This document shows positions 18,038-28,100 of a DNA stretch of 32,165 nucleotides, in pieces. Source of the DNA: a virus. The translations under genes were made by a program, and so were the position numbers. The stretch is from positions 1 through 32,165 of the IMG/VR virus record IMGVR_UViG_3300033142_000221, one strand, 5' to 3'. The notes under the pieces are model-generated. The model ran no database searches. It saw only the letters and a list, made by a program, of their open reading frames with translations, and was not told where the DNA came from. Numbering within the stretch: position 1 is the stretch's first letter; each line of letters opens with the position of its first letter.

Positions 18038-18898
18038 ATGTCAAATCCATTAGCTGCAAATACTTTATCTTATAGTGAAGATGTAAAAGGATGGCCATCC
18101 TTTTATTCTTTTTTACCTGATTATATGATGGGGATGAATGGATTTTTTTATTCTTGGAATGGAGGAAATTTATACAGACACAATACTAATCCTTTAAGAA
18201 ATAATTATTATGGTGTTCAGTATAGTTCTACTATTCAGTCTGTATTTAATATGGAGCCTATGACAATTAAGTTATTTAAAACAATGTCATATGAAAGTAA
18301 TGATGCCTGGAATTGCACATCCTTATTTACTGATTTAAGTACAGGTTCTGTTCCTGGATCTGGAGTTCCTTTACAAACGTGGTTTGTACAAAAAGAAGGA
18401 GAATGGTTTTCGTTCTTAAGAGAAAATGCTACAACAACTAATTTTAGAGATAGATCTTCTAATGGTTTAGGAGCCTCTACTAATTTAGCAGGGCCTGTAG
18501 CCGCATTAGTAATTGAATTTGGATTACAAGATATTGGAAGTATTGTTGCTGTTGGAGATAGAGTTTTTTCAACTAACCCTCCTAATGCTCCTGTTTTTGT
18601 AGGAGTAGTAATTAATATAGTGAGACAATCCACTACAGATATTGCAACAGGAGTAGTAACACCAGCTTCAATTACAGTAGATACTATAGGGCCTTATCCT
18701 AATGCAGTTAATCCTTTACCTTATCCTTTCCCTGGTACAGTTCCTCCTGTAGGAGACTTTATTTCAATTATAAAAGATGCAATTGCAGGATCAAATGGAG
18801 CACGTGGTTACTTTATGAATTTTACGCTACAAAATGATAATACAAGTGCAGTAGAATTATTTGCTGTAGGTAGTAGTGTGATGAAAAGTAATCCATAG
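18038..18898 (+). CDS. Conserved tail protein
   Basis: A 286-residue beta-rich protein. The N-terminal block (EDVKGWPSFYSFLPDYMMGM, GFFYSWNGGNLYRHN, NYYGVQYSSTI and VFNMEPMTIKLFKTMSYES) is a pattern I remember from tail proteins of crAss-like and flavobacterial podoviruses, sometimes fused to the nozzle. The C-terminal block (GSNGARGYFMNFTLQND, VELFAVGSSVMKS) is likewise conserved. Here it is a separate gene. The middle contains a strand-rich segment (VAVGDRVFST) recalling the beta modules of capsid and ring proteins. It is a structural tail component by context; exact place unknown. Confidence 0.65.
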   Translation: MSNPLAANTLSYSEDVKGWPSFYSFLPDYMMGMNGFFYSWNGGNLYRHNTNPLRNNYYGVQYSSTIQSVFNMEPMTIKLFKTMSYESNDAWNCTSLFTDLSTGSVPGSGVPLQTWFVQKEGEWFSFLRENATTTNFRDRSSNGLGASTNLAGPVAALVIEFGLQDIGSIVAVGDRVFSTNPPNAPVFVGVVINIVRQSTTDIATGVVTPASITVDTIGPYPNAVNPLPYPFPGTVPPVGDFISIIKDAIAGSNGARGYFMNFTLQNDNTSAVELFAVGSSVMKSNP

Positions 18899-18905
18899 AT
18901 TTTAC

Positions 18906-18913
18906 TATCTTTG
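18906..18913 (+). promoter_or_regulatory. Bacteroidota-type -7 box, almost leaderless start
   Basis: TATCTTTG matches TAnnTTTG and ends only five bases before the ATG at 18919. With the usual distance from -7 box to start of transcription, the transcript would begin at or very near the start codon, implying a leaderless mRNA. The gap before the gene is 20 bases. Confidence 0.45.
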
Positions 18914-18918
18914 CATAA

Positions 18919-19329
18919 ATGAAATTAAATATAAGACCACTAAAAGAAAAAGATTATGAAGACATTCTTTCTGGATGGTGGAAAGATTGGAGATGGACTC
19001 CTCCTTCAAAAGATTTTTTACCTGAAGACGGGATGGGTGGTTTTATTGTTTATGATGGAGATACACCAGTTTGTGCAGGGTTTATGTATATAACTAATTC
19101 AAAAGCAACGTGGTGTGATTGGATTATCTCTAACTTAAAATATAAAGATAGACAAAAAAGAAAAGAAGCTTTAGAGTTATTAGTAAAAACCATAAGTAAC
19201 AAAGCGGAAGATTTAGGTAAAAAATATATATACGCATTAATTAAAAATAAACCATTGATTAACGTATATAAAAAAATAGGTTTTGTGGAGGGTAGTACCT
19301 ATACACATGAAATGATTAAAACAATATAA
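18919..19329 (+). CDS. GNAT-family N-acetyltransferase-like protein
   Basis: A 136-residue protein with the size and order of a minimal GNAT fold: an N-terminal IRPLKEKDYEDI strand-helix, GGFIVYDGDTPVCAGFMYI strands, a WIISNLKY strand before the cofactor loop, a helix, and the closing motif-B-like segment INVYKKIGFVEG. GNAT enzymes move an acetyl group from acetyl-CoA to an amine. The loop that normally reads [RQ]xxG-x-[GA] is DRQKRKEA here (residues 77-84), so cofactor binding is not certain. It is embedded between tail and internal virion genes with its own promoter-like box. The target is unknown; it may modify a virion or host protein. Confidence 0.7.
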   Translation: MKLNIRPLKEKDYEDILSGWWKDWRWTPPSKDFLPEDGMGGFIVYDGDTPVCAGFMYITNSKATWCDWIISNLKYKDRQKRKEALELLVKTISNKAEDLGKKYIYALIKNKPLINVYKKIGFVEGSTYTHEMIKTI

Positions 19330-19330
19330 T

Positions 19331-20122
19331 ATGGCAGTAGTAACATCGGCAGTAGTAGGTATAGCAGCAGCAGGAGCGTCAGCGGTGCAAGGATTTAAGG
19401 CAGCAGCTGATGCCAAAAAGGCAGCAGAAACAGCAGATAAAGCAGCAGCAAAAGCAATGGCTGAGGCTAAAGCTAAGGCACAAGTAGATCATTACGCTGG
19501 TCTTAATGTTCCTTTAGATGCATATGAAGCAGAATTTGAGAATCAAATAGCGGGGCAAAAACAAGCAATAGAGGCACTACAAGAAGGAGATGCAAGAGCG
19601 TTAGCATCAGGAGTAGGAAGAGTAGGGGCAGCACAAACTGCGGCAGGAGAACAAACTCGTATTGCTATGGGTGAAGAGATGTCTGACCTTAATAAAATGA
19701 AAGCTGATTCTAAAGATGCTATAAACCAGCAACTTATAGATATGGATGTATCTGCAGCAAAAGAGCAGAACCAAAGGATGAGAGATGCTGAAGCGGCCAG
19801 AGCTCAAGGTATTTCTCAAGGTATTTCGGGGGTAGCGGGAGTAGTTGAAGGTGTAGGAAGTCTGGCTCCTCTGTACGGACAAAGTAAAGCAGATAGGCAA
19901 GGTTCTAAATTATCTAAACAATATGCAAAGCAAAAGCCAGCTGGTATGACTGATGCTCAATGGGCGGCTAAGATGGGTGAATTTCGAGGGAAGATAGGTA
20001 AAGATGAATATCAGTCTTATAAGAAAGGGAGTAGTAAAGATGCTTTCTGGACAGGAGATGGATTTGCATGGGGAGAACTGGAAAATGCAACTGATGTTTA
20101 CGATCCTAATAAACAATATTAA
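19331..20122 (+). CDS. Ala-rich internal virion protein candidate
   Basis: A 263-residue protein starting one base after the acetyltransferase stop. The N-terminus is a hydrophobic Ala/Gly/Val helix (VTSAVVGIAAAGASAVQGF) followed by Ala/Lys/Glu coiled coil, then a second Gly/Val segment (ISQGISGVAGVVEGVGSLAPL, about residues 162-182) and a polar C-terminal region. This design, small with helical Ala-rich coils and membrane-compatible Gly segments, matches ejection proteins that leave the head and cross the envelope ahead of the DNA (like T7 gp14-type proteins). It opens the run of presumptive cargo genes. Homology was not established. Confidence 0.55.
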   Translation: MAVVTSAVVGIAAAGASAVQGFKAAADAKKAAETADKAAAKAMAEAKAKAQVDHYAGLNVPLDAYEAEFENQIAGQKQAIEALQEGDARALASGVGRVGAAQTAAGEQTRIAMGEEMSDLNKMKADSKDAINQQLIDMDVSAAKEQNQRMRDAEAARAQGISQGISGVAGVVEGVGSLAPLYGQSKADRQGSKLSKQYAKQKPAGMTDAQWAAKMGEFRGKIGKDEYQSYKKGSSKDAFWTGDGFAWGELENATDVYDPNKQY

Positions 20123-20124
20123 AC

Positions 20125-22158
20125 ATGGCAAACCAATTTAGTAAAGCAAAAATAGACTTTGATGTTTATGAAAGGGCAGATCCATCTTCCCTGATTGATG
20201 TTGGGGCAGAGGCAAAGAAAATATCTGATGCTTTTAAAAATGTAGCAACAGAGAGAGAAGGAAAGAAAGCTGCACTGGAAAAAGCTTTTCAAGACCAACA
20301 GGCTGCGTTAAATGATTTAGGAGAATATGATAACCCTACCGCACAACAGGTAGTTATGAATGCAGGACAGGATGGAGCTAACAAGTTGTTAGACATGAAG
20401 AACATGATGAAGAGAGGTTTGGTAAAACCTGCTGATGTTACTATGTTTCAACAAAACCAATTAAATGGTTTTAATTTGTTAAAGAAAAACATGGGTAACT
20501 TTGATAAAACTTTTCAAGAGTATACTGCAAGACTACAAAATAATATGGAAGGGAGTGATTTATCTCAAGGTGCTCCAGCAGAACAATGGTTAGCAAAACA
20601 ATTAGAAGGGTTTGCTAATATGAACAATGTCTCAGTACAGACAGATCCTGAAACAGGTAATGTTTCTATGTTAAGATTAAACGAGGACGGAACAGTTGAT
20701 AAAAATTCAAGTGCTACACTGAATAGACTTACTCTTTTAATGAAGCAAAAAGTAAATAACTACGATCCTAACGCTGGATTAGAAAGAGCAAAGGCAATAT
20801 CAGGAAAGGTTATACAACAAAAAATAGATTCTAAGTATGGTTTAAATGCTAAAATTACAACAGAGGAAAGAAGCAGAATGGAAACAGAATACTATAATGG
20901 TACAGAGGGGCAAAAATATTTAGATGCGGAGGCTCAGTCAATGTTAGCCGATCCGTATGACATGCAGTCGTTTATGTTAAACTCATCCTTAACAACTGAG
21001 GATGGAACTGCATTTGAAATAGGAGACCAAAAACAATTTGATGAGTGGAATGCAGAGAATGAAGGTAATGAAAAAAACAACCCTTATCTTGTAATGGAGT
21101 TTGGAGCAGACAATCAATATAACGCTAAGTTTACTGATGCTCAAAAAAAGATTGCTTTAAATGCTATGAAGACCAAGATAACAGGAACTTTAGATTATAA
21201 GAAAGAAGAAGATGTAAAAGGTTTAGTTCAAAAAAGAGCTGAGACATCTTCAGAGACAAAAGCAAAAGGAGATAAAGAAAATGCTGGAGTATATCTTAAA
21301 AATGTAGACATGGTTGTGTCAGGAACTGCTGCTGAATCTGCAGCTGGTGCTCAAAACCTAATTGACGATATTAATAAAAATAATCCTAACGCTCCACGAT
21401 TAACAAATATTGATAGAAACGTAGAGCTGTTAAGTGAAGAACAACAAGAAGTAGAGTTAAATACATTTAAAGAGGCTAACCCTAATGCATCCGCTGAAGA
21501 AATAGAAGCAGAGAAAAATAGATTAGCTACTGAGGGTAAAATCACAGACTTTACTATTAAAGTAGACGGGCAACAAGATAGGATTATAGACGCTTATAAT
21601 CCTGATGGTAGTCTAAAAAGTGGTCAACAACTTAAGAGAGAAATCTATGAGAAGATTACTCCACAGGGAGCTACTAAGTATGATATTGCAGAGAAAAATT
21701 ATGATGGCGATCTATCAAGAGGTGCTGGTAATACAGCAGCTGGAGGTGAAGGAGTGAAAGATAAGATTGTTTATAAGAGAATGAATGTAACTAATGCGGA
21801 TGGCGAAGAGGTTACTCCTGGTGATTATTTATATACAGAATTAGGTGGCTCTTTAAATTCTTATGCAGATGAACCTGCACAAGTAGAAGAAGAGTTTAAT
21901 AAACTTATGGATATGGAGGAGATAATGCCACGTGGTCTTGAAGGTGGTGGTAGTTTAAAAATTGTAGATGGTAACGGTGTCTTTACTATTGGAGGACAAG
22001 AGTTTATATGGACGGATATTTATGGAGATGGGGATAATGTACAAGATATTGTGGTCTTTATGCAAGACTCTATTGAGACCGCTGTAAATAATCAAAACTC
22101 AGGAACTACAGGTAGTGGTGGATCATCTAAAGGGGCTGGAAGTAAATACAACAAATAA
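20125..22158 (+). CDS. Large internal virion/cargo protein candidate
   Basis: A 677-residue acidic, mainly helical protein, starting two bases after the previous stop. Visible features are long charged helices in the first third (KKISDAFKNVATEREGKKAA), many Asn/Gln residues, a beta-type C-terminal region (GGSLKIVDGNGVFTIGGQEF) and a Gly/Ser tail. There are no cysteines in the parts I read, no catalytic motif and no membrane segment. Position between the Ala-rich protein and the giant metallopeptidase protein, and similarity in style to cargo proteins of crAss-like phages, suggest an internal ejected protein. I do not recognise a named family. Confidence 0.55.
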   Translation: MANQFSKAKIDFDVYERADPSSLIDVGAEAKKISDAFKNVATEREGKKAALEKAFQDQQAALNDLGEYDNPTAQQVVMNAGQDGANKLLDMKNMMKRGLVKPADVTMFQQNQLNGFNLLKKNMGNFDKTFQEYTARLQNNMEGSDLSQGAPAEQWLAKQLEGFANMNNVSVQTDPETGNVSMLRLNEDGTVDKNSSATLNRLTLLMKQKVNNYDPNAGLERAKAISGKVIQQKIDSKYGLNAKITTEERSRMETEYYNGTEGQKYLDAEAQSMLADPYDMQSFMLNSSLTTEDGTAFEIGDQKQFDEWNAENEGNEKNNPYLVMEFGADNQYNAKFTDAQKKIALNAMKTKITGTLDYKKEEDVKGLVQKRAETSSETKAKGDKENAGVYLKNVDMVVSGTAAESAAGAQNLIDDINKNNPNAPRLTNIDRNVELLSEEQQEVELNTFKEANPNASAEEIEAEKNRLATEGKITDFTIKVDGQQDRIIDAYNPDGSLKSGQQLKREIYEKITPQGATKYDIAEKNYDGDLSRGAGNTAAGGEGVKDKIVYKRMNVTNADGEEVTPGDYLYTELGGSLNSYADEPAQVEEEFNKLMDMEEIMPRGLEGGGSLKIVDGNGVFTIGGQEFIWTDIYGDGDNVQDIVVFMQDSIETAVNNQNSGTTGSGGSSKGAGSKYNK

Positions 22159-22161
22159 CAT

Positions 22162-25100
22162 ATGAACGAAGAAGCAATCAATGACGGGTACAAATATTTT
22201 GTAGAGACAGGATACAAAGGTACTATAGATGATTATAAAACACTCCTTAATACTAATGGAGATGCTGTTAATGATACATATAAATACTTTGTCAATACAG
22301 GTTATAAAGGAACTGTTAATGACTTTGTAACTTTATTTGGTATCGGTGAAAAAAAAAATCCCGTTGGCAATGGTACTGGAGAAGAGGAAGTTATGGCATC
22401 AAGTATCGAGGACATTCAAGAACCTGGCTCATCGGAGCCTTCTCTTCAACCAAGTAATGAACAAGTTGATAGTGCACTAACTGAAGGTGCTCCTGAATTT
22501 AGTGTAGAAGAAACTGAAGAAGATACCCTAAATATAGGACAGGGCAACCAAGTAAATCCTAAAGATTTAATAAAACCACGATCAGTTAAAGGGTATGAGC
22601 CTGAAAGTTGGGGAGGTTTAAAAAGTCTTATAACTCAGTCTACACAACAGGAGCGTAGCGATCCTAATTATAAAGGGCTATTTAAGATAGACACCACTGA
22701 GGAGGTTGTTGAACAACCAGCCGATTTCTTTGATGAGTCTCTGCAACAGATTACACCAGACCTTATTTCTAAGACAGAAGAGAATGTAGTTCCATTAATG
22801 AACTATCATTTTAATGACTATGGGTTTACTTTTACTGAAGCAGATTTTACAGGTGATGAGATGACAGTGTCTGCCGCTAATGGAGAAACATTAAAAGTAG
22901 AATTAGATGCTTTGTTTTTTAAGGGTAAATATTCTGATGAGTTAAAACAATTTTTAAAAGACAATAAAGAAGAGAGCACTAAGTTACACCAATTAGAGGT
23001 TGGCTATGTAAAGAAACAACAAAAGATTCAAGGAGAGCAAGATGTAGAGAATATGGTTAAGGATTTAAATACTGAAACCAATTCTCTTAGAGATGAGTAC
23101 AGTGAATACTTAATGGCTAAAAACTTTTATGATAAAAATAATTTATCTGAGATGGATCCTGACGAGGTAGTATATGTAGAAGGTCCTGATGGAGAACAAA
23201 TGGCTACAACTCCTAAAGTTCTTGCAGAAAAAATAGCTTTAGCCTCTCAAAATATTGCAATATCTAAAAAGAATTTAGCAGTAAAAGGAAAAGAATTAGA
23301 TGAGGTTGTAGGCGGATGGTACGAGATGCGTAGTCAGCAAAGTAGTATAGGGGGTTTTGCTTATAATGCTTTATTAGATGGTTCCGCTCGTATAGGAACT
23401 CAAATGATGAATAGGATGATTGATGCGGGTACTTATATGGCACCTGCAGAAGGAGGCTTAATGTCTCAGAATGAGTATAGAACCAGAGTGTTAACTAAAG
23501 CAAAAGAAGCTGGTTTATTAGGAGACACTTATACGGAAGAAAGAATACAAGAAATTATTTCTAATGATGAAGAGTATGAAAGATTTTTAGAGTTAATAGA
23601 AAAAACTCCAGGAACTACTACAGAAATTAAATCAGCAGGATCTATAAAAGACGGTACATCTGCCTCTACTCGAACAGTAACTACAACTTTATTAGATGAT
23701 ATAGAATCTAAAATATTAGATGAGGTTCGTAAAGAAATAAAGTACGATGTAAAGCCTGGAGATAATGTGTACGCTAATCCGTTTTCAAAATTTGCTAATG
23801 ATAAAAAGTATGACGAGAAAATGGGAATGTTAGAAATGTCACGTAGAGGATTAAGGCAGGGATTAGGTATGGATGAGACTACTGAGGAGGCTACTCAAGA
23901 AGCTAAAAAAGGTTTTTGGGGAGGAGCTCTAATAGGAGTAACTGAGTCTATACCAGCTATGTTAGGCCCTACTCCTGTTAGGATATTTAATATGATAACT
24001 CAAGTAGAAGACCATATTAATGAGGAGATGGAAAATGATCCTGACTTTGCAGATATAAGTGAAGCTGAGAAGACTATGTTTACTGTGCCTTTAGGTATAG
24101 TGGTAGGGGTATTAGAAAACCTTGGGTTTAGAAATGCTATTGCTCAGAAAGGTTTAGCAAGTAAAGTATTATTACTGGCACTAAAGAAAAGTGGTAAAGA
24201 TATTACAGGGCAAAGCTTTAGACAGGTAGTAAAGAAAGAGGTTAACAACCTTATGAGTCAAGGACTTCTGTTAGTTACAGCTTCTGGATTAGCTGAGTTT
24301 GAGACGGGGCTTGCACAAGAGATTGCAGATATAGGTTTTAAAGAAGCTTATAATTATAATAAAGAAAAAGAAATGTTTAGAACTCCTGAGACTTTTGGTG
24401 ATGGGGTAAAGCAAGTAATCAGAGCAGGGCTACAGGAAGCGGTGGGAGGATTTGTGATTGGTACACCATCAGCTATAATACAGACAGCAACAGCTGGAGA
24501 TTTTACTGGTTTAGGAGATGGTGTTTTTGAGATGTATGAGCAGATTCATAAGGAGTCTGTAGTAAGAGACGCATTTATTCAAAGAACTAAAGAGCGTATT
24601 TTAAATGGAGATATCACTAAGAAAGAGGGACAGCGTGAAATTGATATATATGATCAAGTAAATGGGGTGATGGATAAAATACCTTCTAACCTTCCTACTA
24701 ATCAAAAGAAAGAACTACTTGGTAATCTTTTAAGACAACAAGAACTACAAAATGATATAGATAGATATAGTAAGCAATTAACTAAAAAACAACAAAAAGA
24801 GTTATTAGATTTAGAGAATGATGTAGAAAGAATAGTACGATCTGGTAATACACAAAACCAACAAGAAGCACAGGAGACTGAGTTAAATACTCAGGCAATA
24901 AACGAATTAAAAGAGGAGGGAGTAGAGAACCCAACTCCTGAACAAATTAAAACTAAAAGAGATGCCATTCAAAAGTCAAGCACAAAGAAAGTGGATGTAC
25001 AAGAATCTACCGAAAGTAGCCAAGAAGTGGGAGATGGAAACACCCAAGGGCAGTCTACCCAAGAGAGCCAGGACAGTCAAACAGATCTTGACACGCAGAC

Positions 25101-28100
25101 GCAAAAGGAAGTAGATGATTTAACATCTATATTTAATGAGCAAACAGGTATGCAGGAGCAAGAAGGAACTCCTGAACAACCAACTCGTAAAGCTGTAGTA
25201 GAAAACGAACAAGATGGAACTATAGATGTTATAGTTACTGACGGTAAAAATGAAGTGTATGAAGGGATAAGTGTTTCAGATAATGTTCATGTGACACAAC
25301 CTAAAAATGCTAAGCCTGAAAATAGTGTTGATATTTCTTTTGATAGTTTATTAAATAAAGCTAAGAATGCAGGTAAGGCTATAGCTAAATTAATTCCTGA
25401 CTTAGCTATTGTAGTACACGCATCAGAAAATAATTATAATAAAGCAGTAAGCAGTGAGAACGCAGGAACACGTGGTACTTTTAATCTTAATACTAATACC
25501 ATTCACATTAATTCTTCTAAGGCTAATACACGAACAGTAGCCCATGAGGTTATGCATGCTGTACTATTAAAGAAGTTGGGAGTCAATGCAGACTTTAGTA
25601 AAGTTACAAAGCGAATGTTAGATGCTGTAGCAAAAGCAATGCCTAAAGATTCTAATTTGAAAGAAGTTATAGAAGACTTTGCAAAAGATTATAAGATTAA
25701 GGACCAGAATGAAGAGCAAGTTTCTGAGTTGTTTGGATATCTTTCAGCTGCTTATACGCAGTTAGATGGGCCAACTAAAAATATAGTAAAGAGATGGTTA
25801 CAGAAAGCAGCTAAAGCTGTTGGTTTACCTGTTAACATAACAGAGTTTACTAAGGAAGAGGCTGATATGATTGAGTTCTTCAACACAGTATCTAAGAAGG
25901 TAAGAGAGGGAACTGAGGTTACAGAGGGAGATATAGAAGTGATAGATGACGGAACAGCTCCTATTGGAACTCCAACCACTATTAACAAACCATCTAAAAC
26001 AGAAAAGCCTCAGATAGATTTTAAGAAGTCTTATGATATGTCTTTAGTTACTCCTAAAAATAAGATTGATTTATTAGGGTTAGTAGATAACATAATTAAG
26101 AATGATGAAAAGGTTTGGTTTTGGGTAGCGGATCAATTAGGGTTAGGTAATGGTATGGATGCAGGTCCAAGTTTTGCATTACAACCTGAAAATATAAAGA
26201 AAGGAGCTATATGGGCAAGTGGTTTAGATCAAAAAAAATTAGACAAAAATATAACTGCTGCTGATTTTATATTTATTATAAGTGGTTCTCCAGAAACCAG
26301 TAAGTTATTTAACAAAAAAGTATTTGATAAGTATGCTAATAACTTAGGTGATTATAATACATTTAAGAAAAAAGCATTAGCAACTAATCCAGTTAAAAAT
26401 ATTAGAGAAACTTTAGAAGAGTTTGATAGCTGGCCTGCGATGAGAAGAAGCCCTAAAAGAAAAACTTTTTTAATAGCAGTAAATGAACAATCTAAAAAAC
26501 CTAATACTAAATTTCATGCACTGGTAAATACATTAGGTGGATTTGTAGATTTACAATCTTTAAGAGATGGTTTCTATAAAGAAAACGAATTTGCTCAGAA
26601 TGATATTATGATGGTGTTAAAACCAACTTCTGTAGGCGGTAAATCCAATCACTCTACTTATGCTTATGATATATTAGGTGAAGTTGTAGGGGTACCTGAT
26701 ATTAAATTAAATGCAAAAGAAATAATGCCTGAAGCTATTAAAGCAAAAATAGAAGGTAAAGGTATTTCGGAACAAACTTCAAGTATAGCTCCCTATGGTG
26801 GAGCTGTAGGTACAGCGGTTAAGTCTATTACTAAACCTGCTACTGAAAAAGCACAGAAGGTTACATTTAAAATAGAGAAGCAAAGAGTATATAAAGATGA
26901 TGCCTCTGGAGTTACATTCTTAACTAAAGGATATGGTGGTAGGTTTATTAATATACCAAGGAAAGCAATTACTATAAAAGATATTGATGGTGTAAGCCAA
27001 TACCAGAAACCTTTAGTTGAGGTTACTATGGATAAAAAGGTTTACGATAAGCAAGATAAAACAAGACAATACAAAGATGGAAAAGAAAAATTTGTAAATG
27101 AATTAGAGACTATAAGAGGTTTTGAAACGGTAAGTCCTGATGAAAAAGCACAAGTAATTACAGAGCAAGATCTGGAAATATTATACCCAGAGAAAGCTCA
27201 GAAGAATAATATTACTGAAGCACAAGTTAAAAAGGCTTTAAAAACAGATAAGACCGCTCAACGAATTATAGCTAAAGGAATAAACCCAAAGCAAGGTGAG
27301 AATGTTGGTATACGATTAAACCTTAATGTATTTAAGAATACAGGTGTACCTGTTCAATCAATTCATAAAGGGACTAAGACTGATGCTTTTAAGAAGGTAG
27401 ATGGAACTTCAGGAAACTTTAGAGGTGAAGTAATTAACTACGCTCCAGCTGTAACACTTAAAGATGTATATCTTAATACACATCAGAAATCTATATATGA
27501 AGTAAAGAATAAAATTAAAAACAAGTTCCCATTAGCATCTGTAGATGGTAAATTTCAGGATGTTCCTTTTAATAAGCAAAACTTAACAGGTACTGAGCTT
27601 AGATTTAATCCTTTTAATACTCAGTTATTTGAAACTTTAGAGGGTAAGCCAGTTCGTTTTGTTGAGGAGGCTACTGTTTCTGGAACAAGAGTATTTGCAA
27701 GAGGGAAGATTGAATACTTTACAGAGGCAAACAAACCTAAACCATACAGTCCAACTTCTGAGAAAGCACAGAAAGCTCCAGTAGATAAACTGGCTAAGAT
27801 GTATGAGATGAAAAAGAATGGTGTCATCTTTAATAAGCCAGGAGTTAATAGAGTAGCTTTAGAAGACTGGGCAAACTCATTAGGGTTCACAGTAGAAGTA
27901 AAAAGAGGAGATATAGGTGAACTTACTGGATTTAAATTAATAAAACCAGATGGTAAGGTATATACACCTACTAAAGAGAAAGCACAAAGAAGTGTAGATG
28001 AGAAAGCACAAAAGACTTTTAATAAGTTTGATTCTCCACTTGAGATAATTAATAAAGCAAGAGACTTAAACTTTACAGATCCTGCTATTCTTGATTACTT

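Noticed and set aside
18235-18633. A 132-residue minus-strand open frame
   Set aside because: It lies wholly inside the tail protein gene on the other strand, whose protein sequence has conserved-looking blocks. It is a shadow frame.
22837-22863. EADFTGDEM in the giant protein resembles the RNA polymerase catalytic motif NADFDGDEM
   Set aside because: The second catalytic Asp is Thr, and the surroundings (GFTFTEADF, NGETLKVELD) read like a small beta domain with no other polymerase motif. I do not call a virion RNA polymerase.
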